DNA of 64,000 nucleotides from Pseudomonas sp. TH41 (lineage in GTDB: Bacteria; Pseudomonadota; Gammaproteobacteria; Pseudomonadales; Pseudomonadaceae). Shown one piece after another: positions 9,161-18,139 of the stretch; the stretch's first letter is position 1, and each line of letters begins with the position of its first letter. The notes below the pieces were generated by a model, which searched no databases, had not been told where the DNA came from, and was given only the letters and a program-made list of their open reading frames with translations. Made by a program: the position numbers and the translations under genes. The stretch spans positions 1,012,001 to 1,076,000 of the forward strand of contig NZ_JAEKFH010000003.1 in the NCBI RefSeq assembly GCF_016650695.1. The letters run 5' to 3'.

Positions 9161-9824
9161 ACGCACTCAGATCGGCGCCCAATTCGTTGATTGCTTGCGT
9201 AAAATCTTCAGTCCTGATTTGCGTAGAAGCGTTTTCCAGTTTTTTTCCAAACACCTTGCGCACAGCTCTCGCTACCGGCTCATTGGTGGCAGGGTCGAGC
9301 AAGACAGCTTCTACATACAATTCGGTATTTTGATCGCGGTGTCCGGTGACGGTACTGACTCCCCCCACCACTGCCGCTACAGGAATGATCTCATACCACT
9401 TCATGCCTTCGTTGGAGGCATTCACGCCGGTAATCGCAGCTTTCATGACCAGAGGATGCGCATTGGGAGGCAAGGGCTGTAAGGTATTGGATACCCTGTA
9501 TTGCTTGGACAGTGCTGCAATGACAGCTTGATTGGCCGTCTGCTGAAGTTGCATGAATGTCTGCATGTTCACGCGATCCGTCGCCTTGGGTGCGGGAAAT
9601 AGTTCCAACCCGTCGAAGTCAACCGTATCAAATGCCGCAGGACTAAACGTTGGGGAAACCCAGCGAAGTGTCGGCGCGCCTGTGGCAGAAACCGACGGCT
9701 GCAATAAGTCATAACGATCCAGGTAACCAGAGTACTGGTCTACTTCAGTGACCTTGGAAACGCAGCCGCTGAGCATCATTGCGCTCAGTACTACCCCAGA
9801 AAGCCAATAGCGTGATGTATCCAT
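9150..9824 (-). CDS. DUF3313-family lipoprotein (copy 1)
   Basis: From the ATG at 9824 (AGGA box upstream) the protein has 224 residues. A longer frame exists, but only this start gives a normal lipoprotein signal with lipobox LSGC. The mature part begins with VSKVTEVDQYSGYL and continues as a DUF3313 domain, of unknown function and usually periplasmic. A close paralogue lies at 12042-12716 on the other strand and shares the same post-lipobox sequence pattern. It is convergent with, and overlaps, the efflux operon. Confidence 0.85.
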   Translation of the reverse strand: MDTSRYWLSGVVLSAMMLSGCVSKVTEVDQYSGYLDRYDLLQPSVSATGAPTLRWVSPTFSPAAFDTVDFDGLELFPAPKATDRVNMQTFMQLQQTANQAVIAALSKQYRVSNTLQPLPPNAHPLVMKAAITGVNASNEGMKWYEIIPVAAVVGGVSTVTGHRDQNTELYVEAVLLDPATNEPVARAVRKVFGKKLENASTQIRTEDFTQAINELGADLSAFIR

Positions 9825-11442
9825 GGTGAGTCCTGTATTGGTAAGGAGTATCGATCCTTGAAGTCGGGTCAACAAACGCTCGTCCTTGATTTTGTAGTTT
9901 GCCGGAACACCAAATTGACCGCTGTACAGCATAGTCGTGTAAGGATGGGTAGCAATCGATCCAAATTGACCATAAGAGAACTGTTCTTCAGGACATTAGG
10001 AGCGTCGCCTCTCATGCCGGGCATCCCGCTCATCGATAGAACCGACCAGCGACCAGTCCAACTGTTGAAAGAAGCCGTTCGCCCTGATGTCCTCATGACC
10101 TTCTGTTACCAGTCAGATGGTCTCGTGGTCATGGAAAAGAACCTTCTGCGCCGCCGCCATTAATAACCGACCTAGTCCAAAGTCTTTAAAGCTCTGGACG
10201 GACGAAGAGAGCGAAACCTCCCCCTCGTCACCGTAAATCAAGGTGAGTCCGGCCGATACCTCTCTACTTTTGCGATCCATGCACAAGGCCCACACTCAAT
10301 GGGTTCGGTCAGCGTGGCAGCGGTTATGCCCAGCGCAGTCTGCTGCTCGCATGAGAGGTGATTCTGGACTACGTATGTTCGGATGTCGAAGGAACCTTCG
10401 ATACCTGAGTATCAAGAAATCGATGCATTACGGCCAAAGTGAGCTGTGCAATGCTTTACTCAAGTGCATTAGGACGCAACGATGAAAGGCAACATTTCCT
10501 CGGCGATCTTGCCGACGAATCTATAGGGATGGCTGATTCTTGATGGCTCTAGCCGCGACCTGGGGACTCGTTTGAATTGATCAATCACGTGATCATCCCA
10601 GCCTGGGCGACGACCTCGTCGATTGCGGGGTGCGATCAACCACGCCGACGTCATTGCGGTTGCCTCGTCGCGATCAATGCACGAAGTCCTGCCGACAGTT
10701 GCCGGTGACCTGAGTAGTAGAGGCGTGCTGCGGGTTGTCCGATTGAACAGGCGAACGCCCAGTCGTTGCTCTAGTGTCTTCACCGAATGACTGATAGCCG
10801 ATTGAGTTATGTCGAGTTCCGTTGCTGCTGCGCGAAAGTGGTGCGGTGTTGCTGCTGGACTATTTCTCCGAGCAACGCGGACACAACTAACTGAAGTGGT
10901 TACAGACGCTGTGAGTCAGCTCGAATAGCCTTCAGCCTCACTCTCTTTGATAAGTGCATCAATAAGCGCTAGCTCTAGTGAAGCTTTCGGCAAAACCGGA
11001 TTGATCATGGAGAGTCTGCACGGGATGCAATGCATGCAACGTCCATAGCTATGAATTTCCGTTTATGGCCCCCTCCTCGTTGCAAGCCCCCTTCGCTTAG
11101 GCGCCCATGACGACTACACACATATATATTCAGCCTCTAACTGCGGCATCGACTCGATGCTGGGCTATTCGCGAGTCGGCTCCCAATCTCGTTTACGTGC
11201 TTTACGCACCTGGCCATTAAAGGGTTTTGCCAAAGCCGGTTCGACCGGCTTGCCAGTGCTCGGCGTAGCGCCGATCGAGTACCGTGGGTCATCGGTGTTC
11301 GCAGATAAACATCGACACTTTTACAGATACTTCCGCTTGGGGCTTGTGTGATGGGCTTGTCGCTCTATAGTCTGCAGGCGTCCTTTGCTGCTCGTGGACT
11401 TTTGCGAGGTCTTACTTCCAATACCGCTGGATAAAACGGGTT
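9825..11442. other. Degraded intergenic region with gene relics
   Basis: About 1.6 kb without an intact gene. It contains a LysR-type regulator relic (10651-10840, listed separately). A short open stretch on the minus strand (10113-10295) reads like part of a real protein, but I could not assign it. The rest shows no ribosome binding sites or plausible codon use. The segment separates two paralogous DUF3313 genes. Confidence 0.5.
10651..10840 (-). pseudogene. LysR-type regulator relic (helix-turn-helix fragment, frameshifted)
   Basis: Reading the minus strand from about 10840 gives HFRAAATELDITQSAISHSV and then KTLEQRLGVRLFNRTTRS, the unmistakable LysR winged-helix recognition region. Just after that motif the frame breaks. 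The homologous continuation (RLYYSGHRQLSAGLRALI, the usual segment leading into the linker helix) lies in another frame and soon ends in a stop at 10651. The N-terminal first helix and the whole effector-binding domain are missing, so this is a dead remnant. Confidence 0.8.
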
Positions 11443-11787
11443 ATGCACAAGATGTGGAAAAGGTACGTGAAATTGTTGAGCAATGACCTCAATGCTCAGA
11501 TTTTCGACAACATCAAAAACCTACTGGTCTGCGCGTTCCTGTTTGCGGTGGGCACGGCTGCCTTGCATGGCGATCATCACGTATTCATGGGGTTGTTTGC
11601 GTCAAACCTAGCAGGTTGGGGATTGATTGCGGTGTCGGTGCTGTTGACGTTGCTTAATGTCAGCGATGGATTGAACAAGCTGGCCGGACTTCGCTATCAC
11701 GCCACTTTGCAAGTCATAGTGTGTCTGGTTTATGTCATTTTTGCATTGCGTGTTGTTGAGGTTGTCTGGGATTTTCGGCTCGATTGA
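11443..11787 (+). CDS. Small integral membrane protein of unknown function
   Basis: 114 residues with three predicted membrane helices (about 25-45, 51-73, 88-108) and a basic N-terminus (KMWKRYVKLL), so the N-terminus should be cytoplasmic. Conserved-looking polar residues (HGDHHVF) sit in the first loop. I do not recognise a named family, but codon use and the hydrophobic pattern look genuine. There is no strong ribosome binding site at the ATG; a second ATG lies three codons on. It lies about 250 nt upstream of the second DUF3313 lipoprotein on the same strand. Confidence 0.6.
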   Translation: MHKMWKRYVKLLSNDLNAQIFDNIKNLLVCAFLFAVGTAALHGDHHVFMGLFASNLAGWGLIAVSVLLTLLNVSDGLNKLAGLRYHATLQVIVCLVYVIFALRVVEVVWDFRLD

Positions 11788-12041
11788 AATTTCGATGCTC
11801 CCCCCGATATTTACAATTTTTCAAGCGAGACTAGGGTGGTGGTATTTTCGGGTATTTGGCTTAGGCAGTGATTTAGATGACTCGCCGTTCGGATGAACAG
11901 CGCGTGAGGATGAGAGGTTGAGCCGGATGCCCAAATGGCGCTTGATCGACGAAGGCGAGCCCAAAGAACCTATTGCAGGGCACTACCAACAGTAACTCTG
12001 TCATTTATGCAACACTTTCAAACCACAGGAGTAAAAGCGGC

Positions 12042-12716
12042 ATGAGTATTTCGTGTAAGACGTTGATTGGTGTTGCATTGGGTAGCCTGTTACTGGGTGG
12101 CTGCGTTTCAAAAGTTACGGAAAAGGAGCAGTTCTCCGGCTTTCTGCCTGATTACCAAGGGTTGCAGGAGACTACTTCTGCGTCGGGCGAGCCAGTGTTG
12201 CGTTGGGTGGCGAAAGGCTTCAAGCCTAGTGCGTACTCCACGGTTGTGTTCAAACAGTTAGAGTTGTACCCGACACCCAAACCTACCGAACGGGTCAACC
12301 AGAAAACATTGCAAGAGTTACGCTCACTGACCAGTAGCGGTGTCGAGAGCGTGTTGAAGCAGAAGTATCAGGTTGTATCGAGTCGGAGTGCGGTCCCCGC
12401 CGATTCTCGTACCTTGATCTTGAGTGCGGCGATCACCGGGGTGTCGGCGTCTACTCAAGGGATGCGTTGGTATGAAGTGCTTCCAGTGACGGCAGCGGTC
12501 GGGGCGGTCTCGGCGGCGACGGGTAAGCGTGATCAGGATACGGTGTTGTATATCGAGGCTGATCTGGTAGATGCACAGACTGGATTGCCAGTGGTGAAAG
12601 TTGTGCGCAAGGTTTTCGGTGCATCGCTGGATGACGACCAGCAAATGATTACCACCAACGACTTCAAAGCCGCCATCAAAGGACTGACGAACGATATGAC
12701 CAAGTTCATCCAGTAA
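12042..12716 (+). CDS. DUF3313-family lipoprotein (copy 2)
   Basis: From the ATG at 12042 (CAGGAG box 10 nt upstream) the protein has 224 residues. The signal peptide ends in lipobox LGGC and is followed by VSKVTEKEQFSGFLPDY and a full DUF3313 domain. It has the same length and architecture as the gene at 9150-9824, with clear similarity along the whole chain (for example TVLYIEADLVDAQTGLPV against TELYVEAVLLDPATNEPV). A duplication is likely. A good intrinsic terminator follows. Function is unknown; the family is thought to be envelope-associated. Confidence 0.85.
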   Translation: MSISCKTLIGVALGSLLLGGCVSKVTEKEQFSGFLPDYQGLQETTSASGEPVLRWVAKGFKPSAYSTVVFKQLELYPTPKPTERVNQKTLQELRSLTSSGVESVLKQKYQVVSSRSAVPADSRTLILSAAITGVSASTQGMRWYEVLPVTAAVGAVSAATGKRDQDTVLYIEADLVDAQTGLPVVKVVRKVFGASLDDDQQMITTNDFKAAIKGLTNDMTKFIQ

Positions 12717-12743
12717 GTCCAAAGACGTCTGATAACACCACTG

Positions 12744-12777
12744 CACCCTGTGAGGCTCGGTCTCACAGGGTGTTTTT
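12744..12777 (+). terminator. Intrinsic terminator after the second DUF3313 gene
   Basis: A perfect 11-bp stem (CACCCTGTGAG with CTCACAGGGTG) with a 7-base loop is followed by TTTTTG. It lies 27 bases behind the stop codon. Confidence 0.9.
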
Positions 12778-13057
12778 GTGTGGACACATAGTTGGGTGCG
12801 TGATGTAGAAGGAGTCCCAGTGGTAAATAGGGGGGTCTATGTTTTCCCCGGCTAATGGCTGGCATTTTATGCGGCTGATTGCAGTCTTGAGGAAGGTCTG
12901 AAGTGGTCACCGATGTTTTGATGTCCATTCATTGGGCGCTCAAAAAATCGGTGACCTGCCAAAAATCAGGCTTTGGCGCTTTTTAATTCATGTCTTTTCC
13001 TTAAATCGCGCCTTTTCTCGGCGCATTTCAAGCATCACAGGCACACCTCTCCTACAT

Positions 13058-13373
13058 TCAACAACGCTTTCGCACCATCCACAGATTCGACAACACGAAC
13101 AACGTCGTCTTCTGATCGATGTTTTTCGTCAGACCATGGAAGCGCACTTTCGTATAATCGAACGGGCGCTTGATGACCCGAAACGGGTGCTCAACCTTGG
13201 CTCTGAGCTGGGCTCTGGTGTATTCAATTTTGCGACGCAGACGACCGATCAAACTCTCCTTATCGTGCTTTTTATGGGTGTTGGGCCGCGCCGTAATCGA
13301 CCAGATCATCTTATTACGGTTTTGGTGCTCTGGAAGCTTGTCCACGCCCGTGTAACCTGCATCACCAGACTAA
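13058..13373 (-). pseudogene. IS5-family transposase remnant (C-terminal part)
   Basis: Read on the minus strand, this encodes about 100 residues beginning SGDAGYTGVDKLPEHQ and containing IEYTRAQLRAKVEHPFRVIK, the C-terminal DDE-domain signature of IS5-group transposases (the aspartate of DAGY and the glutamate of VEHPFR). The N-terminal half is missing: reading upstream one meets stop codons and then a 158-bp MITE-like element. No matching IS ends were found, so the insertion sequence is dead. Confidence 0.85.
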
Positions 13374-13399
13374 GTTCGTCCAAACGTCTGCTATGGGTC

Positions 13400-13557
13400 C
13401 AGGCTGTGTGAAAACGCATGCGTCGTTTTGAAGTCTGCGTAGCTACGTAAAATCTGTCGCTGTTTGGCTAGTCCGCAGACCTGAAGTTTACGTAGGAACG
13501 CGATTTTCGCTCCGATTCTGACTGTCAAACTTGCTCTAAAACGTTTTCACACAGCCT
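13400..13557. mobile_element. 158-bp MITE-like element with perfect terminal inverted repeats
   Basis: The ends are the inverted repeat AGGCTGTGTGAAAACG (13401-13416) and CGTTTTCACACAGCCT (13542-13557), a 16-bp perfect match. GGGTC directly precedes (13395-13399) and follows (13558-13562), consistent with a 5-bp target duplication. There is no coding capacity inside. It is best explained as a non-autonomous transposable element whose ends resemble those of IS5- or IS1182-type elements (family from memory). The exact outer base is uncertain by one position. Confidence 0.8.
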
Positions 13558-13704
13558 GGGTCGTTTTCAGCCGGTCGCGACAGGCAGAAATCGGCCAGAA
13601 GCGGACGCTCGCCAAGGGACAGCTTCGGGCCACAAGCAGCCTTGCCTTAAAAATTCCTGATAGGCATATTTACTTGATATCAGTAAAAATTTAGGCGAGA
13701 TGAC

Positions 13705-13962
13705 ATGACACTGTCTAAAGGCAATATCATAAAGCTAATCAGCGCTGACCAAGCAAAGGTAGTACTCTCTGATTGGCTGAACTCTCGAGAGGCGGCACCG
13801 GGAGATATCGCTTTGGTGGAAGAAGTCTCTATCGCAGAAGATGGGCGCTTCGTTCGCCTACTATGTGAGAACCCTCCAGGTTTTCTAGAGTGGCGAACGT
13901 GTTTTTATGAGGCAGGGCTGACCTATGAGCTGCTTCTTGACCGCACTGACATCGCCTCTTGA
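13705..13962 (+). CDS. Small acidic hypothetical protein
   Basis: 85 residues, acidic, with no signal peptide or membrane segment. The composition (for example VEEVSIAEDGRFVRLLCEN) looks like a compact soluble domain. The ATG has an AGGCGAG box just upstream. No family is recognised. It lies between the MITE-like element and a palindromic repeat, in a region with island features. A small immunity- or antitoxin-like protein is possible but is only a guess from size and setting. Confidence 0.55.
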   Translation: MTLSKGNIIKLISADQAKVVLSDWLNSREAAPGDIALVEEVSIAEDGRFVRLLCENPPGFLEWRTCFYEAGLTYELLLDRTDIAS

Positions 13963-13985
13963 TTCTTTGCATTAAAACAAAGGAA

Positions 13986-14074
13986 AACAAAGGGGACTGA
14001 TTTATTTTCGGACAAACAAAGGGGCTGATTTATTTTCAATAAACAAACAAAGAAAATAAATCAGCCCCCTTTGA
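13986..14074. repeat. GGGGACTGATTTATTTTC palindromic element (copy 1)
   Basis: Two direct copies of AAAGGGG(A)CTGATTTATTTTC are followed by an inverted copy GAAAATAAATCAGCCCCCTTT, so the stretch can fold into a long hairpin. Related elements with the core GGGACAGATTTATTTT occur near 55970, 57481 and 62829. It separates two accessory genes. Confidence 0.75.
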
Positions 14075-14176
14075 ATTCACAGCCAAGGCTGATTTCGTGG
14101 AGACTGGGCGCCTGCCGCATCGGCAAGCTGAAAGTTAACTATTCGTTGGATCTTATTTCAGGAAGTAGCAGGCTTT

Positions 14177-15553
14177 ATGGAGACATCATTTGCTGATCTT
14201 TTGAGCTCTTCGACTCAGGGGGCTTATAGGGTTAACACTTTGCTAACCCGCATTGGTACCGACGGTGACCTTGAGCCTGAGCATGGTGAACCCTTCACAG
14301 CTGCGATAGCACTTCACGTCCATGAGTATATTCATTCGTTACACAATATAAGTACCGATGTTGGCTTCGAGTTGCTCTATTCAAGCCTTGTGCTCCTCCC
14401 TTCGTTCGTGACCAAGACCGATGAACATGGACATTTTCATGCAGAAGCGGAAGCCCTAGGCATGAAAGAGCAGTTCGACTTTTGGGCCACCATCACCCAA
14501 GCCCTCCGTGGTACAAGCGTCAAGGCTGCGTCCTTACCGAAGACCGTAGACTCTTGGTGCTTTTCGCCTATCCGTTCCAAAGTTTTTAACTTGGGATTGG
14601 ATACTAAGAAAGCATTTGAGACCAAAGGTTTGAGTATAACCTTAACAAGCGCAGGCTGCGTGCATGATGTAGATATAAGTAATATCGGTTTTGATTTTCT
14701 TACCGAAGGAGTTGCATACGAGGTAGATCGTGAGGTGAGGCGAAATAGCGGAGTTCCTGATTTTCAGTTGGACTTGAATATGCCTCTGCATCCTTATCTT
14801 TCGTACAGGAAGGTTGTTGATCACCTTATCGGTAGAGAAAGTTCTGCAGTAGAGCGTATCAAGGTTGGTGTCTGCGCACTCCTGACGCCTGTGCCATCAA
14901 ATGGTTTTTTTGAAGCATGCGAGGCAGTAAGCTCAGACGCATTCGAGGCTTTCGAGAAGCTGACTTTGAAGAGATTTAGGGAGTCCGCTGACAGAAAAAT
15001 CGAAAGGGTCGAACAACTTATGAAGTTTTTCCCCGGCGAAGATGTGATGGCGAAAGGCTTTTCAATAGTGCTGCACTTAATTTGGTCAGGTCTTAACGTG
15101 CGAAGGGTAAGACCATACTTAGAATTAGAGTTTCTGAAAGAACCTCTCAGTGGTGACGGGTTTAAATCAATCGTGGCGCGAATGCAGGATCATTGTGTAC
15201 TTCAGCAAAAGCCGGAGGGCAAAATTGATTTGTACTGGGGAGGGAGGGATGTCGTCGGAGTTGACGACAGTACTCTGCAATGTTTGGGAGCATTTCAAGC
15301 GTCGCTTTATTTCACTCAGCTACATCTCGACGCGGAAGCACGACACCACTCCACCAGCTCTTTGCCCGAGTCGAAATGTCCGTTCAAAGGGGCTTGTGCT
15401 GCCGAGGAGAATCAGGCCAACCCAGAGCTTTGTGAGATCGCTCCATGGAAACAGTACATGATTGGTGTCAATGCACAGCCCGGTGAGCAGGGTTGCTGGT
15501 ATGGCGTTGGGGTCAGAGCATTGGCTAGGAAACCTATCCGAGGCCAAGCTTGA
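14177..15553 (+). CDS. Putative zinc metallopeptidase-like protein (HExxH, C-terminal Cys cluster)
   Basis: 458 residues with no signal peptide. An H49-E50-Y-I-H53 sequence matches the HExxH zinc-binding helix of metallopeptidases. Further on, FLTEGVAYEVD places a glutamate (E177) in the setting where gluzincin-type enzymes carry the third zinc ligand. The C-terminus has four cysteines (401, 407, 419, 440) that could bind a second metal. I do not recognise a named family, and activity is inferred from motifs only. The gene lies between an IS/MITE cluster and an integrase stub, so it is likely horizontally acquired cargo. It has no strong ribosome binding site and no obvious partner apart from the 85-residue gene upstream. 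Confidence 0.65.
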   Translation: METSFADLLSSSTQGAYRVNTLLTRIGTDGDLEPEHGEPFTAAIALHVHEYIHSLHNISTDVGFELLYSSLVLLPSFVTKTDEHGHFHAEAEALGMKEQFDFWATITQALRGTSVKAASLPKTVDSWCFSPIRSKVFNLGLDTKKAFETKGLSITLTSAGCVHDVDISNIGFDFLTEGVAYEVDREVRRNSGVPDFQLDLNMPLHPYLSYRKVVDHLIGRESSAVERIKVGVCALLTPVPSNGFFEACEAVSSDAFEAFEKLTLKRFRESADRKIERVEQLMKFFPGEDVMAKGFSIVLHLIWSGLNVRRVRPYLELEFLKEPLSGDGFKSIVARMQDHCVLQQKPEGKIDLYWGGRDVVGVDDSTLQCLGAFQASLYFTQLHLDAEARHHSTSSLPESKCPFKGACAAEENQANPELCEIAPWKQYMIGVNAQPGEQGCWYGVGVRALARKPIRGQA

Positions 15554-16016
15554 TGCGAAGGATCGTGTGATCGGGGTTTGCAGGGTTATCGATGAAGGGA
15601 GAAGGGCCAACAGTGGCTAAACGGGCTGCGGTGCAATGACAAGACTGCTCTTTGCTAGGCAGCTCAATTGCTGATGGGCTGTCCTTACTGGCGGGGTTGC
15701 TTATACCGGCTGTGGTAGGTTACTTCAGACTGCGCCAGACATCAGGCCCGAGGCTTCGCCATTAGTAATACGCACGGACTTGTCTCACTGTGTTTCACCC
15801 TCAGCGCCCCCTTTCAGCAGCGTGACCACCAACTGTGCAGCGGCTTGCGGCGGTACAGCCGGAATCCTTCCCCCTTTCGGCGGCGTGTGCGCCAACCGTG
15901 CAGCGGCTTGCGGCGGTACAGCCGGAATCCTTCCCCCTTTCGGCGGCGTGAGCGCCAACCGTGCAGCGGCTTGCGGCGGTACAGCCGGAATCCTTCCCCC
16001 TATTTCATCACGGAGG
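15554..16016. other. Non-coding stretch with a repeat array
   Basis: No gene is supported. The content is dominated by a 63-bp tandem repeat (15805-16001) and by a near-duplicate 42-base sequence on either side of it (15721-15762 and 16018-16059). Open frames across the repeat are a by-product of the period being a multiple of three. Confidence 0.6.
15805..16001. repeat. 63-bp tandem repeat, about three copies
   Basis: Units begin GTGCAGCGGCTTGCGGCGG at 15835, 15898 and 15961. The first two are nearly identical over 63 bases, the third is truncated, and a diverged partial unit precedes at 15805. The unit contains CCGGAATCCTTCCCCC. The function is unknown. Confidence 0.9.
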
Positions 16017-16181
16017 CTATTTCAGACTGTGCCGGACATAAGGCCCGGAGGCTTCGCCATAGTTGTAGCGAAACGAGATTGACCCCGCAGTCGTGACGGC
16101 CACGTAGAGGCCATCGCGGTCGTTCACTTTGTAGAGTTTTTCTTTAGGTTTCAGATTTCGCAGCTTGGTATCGGTCAGCAT
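16017..16181 (-). pseudogene. Tyrosine integrase remnant (N-terminal arm-binding domain only)
   Basis: From an ATG at 16181 the minus strand encodes MLTDTKLRNLKPKEKLYKVN followed by DRDGLYVAV..GSISFRYNY, the start of a P4/CP4-type phage integrase (DUF4102 arm-binding domain). After about 41 residues the homology stops and the frame runs into the repeated sequence that flanks the 63-bp array, ending at 16017. The catalytic domain is absent. It lies about 300 bases from the 3' end of guaA, a known integration site of genomic islands, with the integrase pointing away from guaA. Confidence 0.85.
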
Positions 16182-16418
16182 GGGGCGTGCAGATTCCGTT
16201 CAAAAAATACCATGCTCAGAAAGCAATCCCAAAACCGTATGAAAGCCCAATGAAACCTGGCGGATGATGAGATTTGATACCATGCCGCTGCCTACAGAGG
16301 CGACATGGTATCGACCACCGAGCATGGCATTAGGCTCAGTCAGTACCCCATACCATGCCACACAAACACGGTGCTTGGCGATGCGCAAAGCTGCCAGTAT
16401 TTGCCAGACCCAAAAAGC

Positions 16419-16443
16419 CAAAAGCCCGCAATTACGCGGGCTT
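16419..16443 (-). terminator. Intrinsic terminator of guaA
   Basis: On the minus strand an 8-bp stem (AAGCCCGC with GCGGGCTT, 6-base loop) is followed by TTTGGCTTTTTG. It lies about 45 bases after the guaA stop and suits termination of the guaBA transcript. Confidence 0.75.
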
Positions 16444-16489
16444 CAGGGAATTTCTTGCTAGGTGGTGCCGGACAATGCCGGACGCCCAA

Positions 16490-18067
16490 TCACTCCCACT
16501 CAATCGTCGCTGGCGGCTTGCTCGACACGTCGTAAGTAACGCGGGAGATGCCTTCGATTTCATTGATGATGCGGCCGCTGACGGTTTCCAGCAGCTCGTA
16601 AGGTAGGTGTGCCCAACGCGCGGTCATGAAGTCGATGGTTTCCACGGCACGCAGGGCAACCACCCAAGCGTAACGACGGCCATCGCCGACCACGCCAACC
16701 GATTTCACCGGCTGGAACACCACGAACGCCTGGCTGACCTTGTGGTACCAGTCGGCCTTGCGCAGTTCTTCGATGAAGATGTGGTCGGCGCGACGCAGCA
16801 GGTCGGCGTATTCCTTCTTCACTTCACCGAGGATCCGCACGCCCAGGCCCGGGCCCGGGAACGGGTGACGGTAGACCATGTCGTACGGCAGGCCGAGTTC
16901 CAGGCCCAGACGACGGACTTCGTCCTTGAACAGCTCGCGCAGGGGTTCAACCAGCTTGAGGTTCATTTCTTCCGGCAGGCCACCCACGTTGTGGTGCGAC
17001 TTGATGACGTGAGCCTTGCCGCTTTTGGCGCCAGCCGACTCGATCACGTCCGGGTAGATGGTGCCCTGGGCGAGGTACTTGATGTTGTCGAGCTTGCAGG
17101 ATTCGGCATCGAATACGTCGATGAAGGTACGGCCGATGATCTTGCGCTTCTTCTCCGGGTCGGACTCGCCGGCCAGATTATCGAGGAACTGGTCGGCAGC
17201 ATTGGCGCGGATCACCTTGACGCCCATGTTCTCGGCGAACATGGCCATCACTTGCTCGCCTTCGTGCAGACGCAGCAGACCGTTGTCGACGAAGACGCAG
17301 GTCAGCTGGTCGCCGATGGCTTTGTGCAGCAGCGCGGCAACGACCGAGGAGTCCACACCGCCGGACAGGCCGAGCAGTACGTTGTCGGTGCCGACCTGGG
17401 CGCGAATGTTGGCGATGGCGTCTTCAGCGATTTTCGAAGGCGTCCACAGGGCTTCACAGCCGCAGATGTCGAGGATGAAGCGCGAGAGGATGCGACCGCC
17501 CTGCTTGGTGTGGGTCACTTCCGGGTGGAACTGCACGCCGTAGTAGCCGCGAGCGTCGTCGAACATGCCGGCAATCGGGCAGCTCGGGGTGCTGGCCAGG
17601 ATATGGAATTCCTGCGGCATCTTGGTGACTTTGTCACCGTGGCTCATCCAAACGTCGAGGCCGAACAGGCCATCGGCGTCGATGTGGTCTTCGATACCGT
17701 CGAGCAGACGGCTTTTGCCGACCACGTCAACGCGGGCATAGCCGAACTCACGCAGCTCGGAACCTTCAACCTTGCCGCCCAGCTGTTCAGCCATGGTCTG
17801 CATGCCGTAGCAGATACCGAAAACCGGTACGCCCAGGTCGAACACAGCTTGCGGTGCGCGCGGGCTGTCGGCGACGTGCACGGACTCGGGGCCGCCGGCG
17901 AGGATGATCCCTTTCGGTGCGAATTCGCGAATCGCTTCGTCGTCCATGTCGAACGGATGCAGTTCGCAGTACACGCCGATTTCACGCACACGGCGGGCAA
18001 TCAGCTGGGTGTACTGGGAACCGAAGTCGAGGATCAGGATGCGGTGAGCGTGAATGTCGAGGGCCAT
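16490..18067 (-). CDS. guaA: GMP synthase (glutamine-hydrolysing)
   Basis: 525 residues, the normal length. It converts XMP, ATP and glutamine to GMP in the cytoplasm. The N-terminal class I glutamine amidotransferase carries the nucleophile C86 in GICYGMQ and the H181/E183 pair in FHPEVTH. The ATP-pyrophosphatase domain has the PP-loop LSGGVDSS at 234-241, and a C-terminal dimerisation domain ends in PPATIEWE. The gene follows guaB by 97 nt on the same strand. Its 3' end is a known attachment site for island integrases, and an integrase stub lies just beyond it. Confidence 0.99.
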   Translation of the reverse strand: MALDIHAHRILILDFGSQYTQLIARRVREIGVYCELHPFDMDDEAIREFAPKGIILAGGPESVHVADSPRAPQAVFDLGVPVFGICYGMQTMAEQLGGKVEGSELREFGYARVDVVGKSRLLDGIEDHIDADGLFGLDVWMSHGDKVTKMPQEFHILASTPSCPIAGMFDDARGYYGVQFHPEVTHTKQGGRILSRFILDICGCEALWTPSKIAEDAIANIRAQVGTDNVLLGLSGGVDSSVVAALLHKAIGDQLTCVFVDNGLLRLHEGEQVMAMFAENMGVKVIRANAADQFLDNLAGESDPEKKRKIIGRTFIDVFDAESCKLDNIKYLAQGTIYPDVIESAGAKSGKAHVIKSHHNVGGLPEEMNLKLVEPLRELFKDEVRRLGLELGLPYDMVYRHPFPGPGLGVRILGEVKKEYADLLRRADHIFIEELRKADWYHKVSQAFVVFQPVKSVGVVGDGRRYAWVVALRAVETIDFMTARWAHLPYELLETVSGRIINEIEGISRVTYDVSSKPPATIEWE

Positions 18068-18116
18068 GGGGTCAGTCTCGTCTATGCAATTCGGGTGAAG
18101 AGAATCAGAAACAACT

Positions 18117-18139
18117 CGGGGCTGAATAAAACAGCCCCG
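18117..18139 (-). other. Hairpin between guaB and guaA
   Basis: An 8-bp stem (CGGGGCTG with CAGCCCCG) with a 7-base loop lies in the 97-base gap between the two genes. It is not followed by a strong U-tract, so it may be a partial terminator or an mRNA-stabilising hairpin that adjusts guaA relative to guaB. Confidence 0.5.

Noticed and set aside
10113..10295. Minus-strand stretch VSAGLTLIYGDEGEVSLSSS that resembles part of a LuxR-type signal-binding domain
   Set aside because: Too short, no recognition helix or second conserved block in any frame nearby; the resemblance is too weak to call.
11157..11351. 64-codon plus-strand frame between the LysR relic and the small membrane protein
   Set aside because: No ribosome binding site, implausible composition and no domain; treated as chance.
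13986..14074. CRISPR-like array of GGGGCTGATTTATTTTC units
   Set aside because: Only two direct copies plus one inverted copy, no regular spacers and no cas genes.
15780..16082. Plus-strand frame with repeated AACGGTAGILPP units
   Set aside because: The peptide repeat is produced by a 63-bp DNA repeat (a multiple of three); no ribosome binding site and no natural N- or C-terminus.
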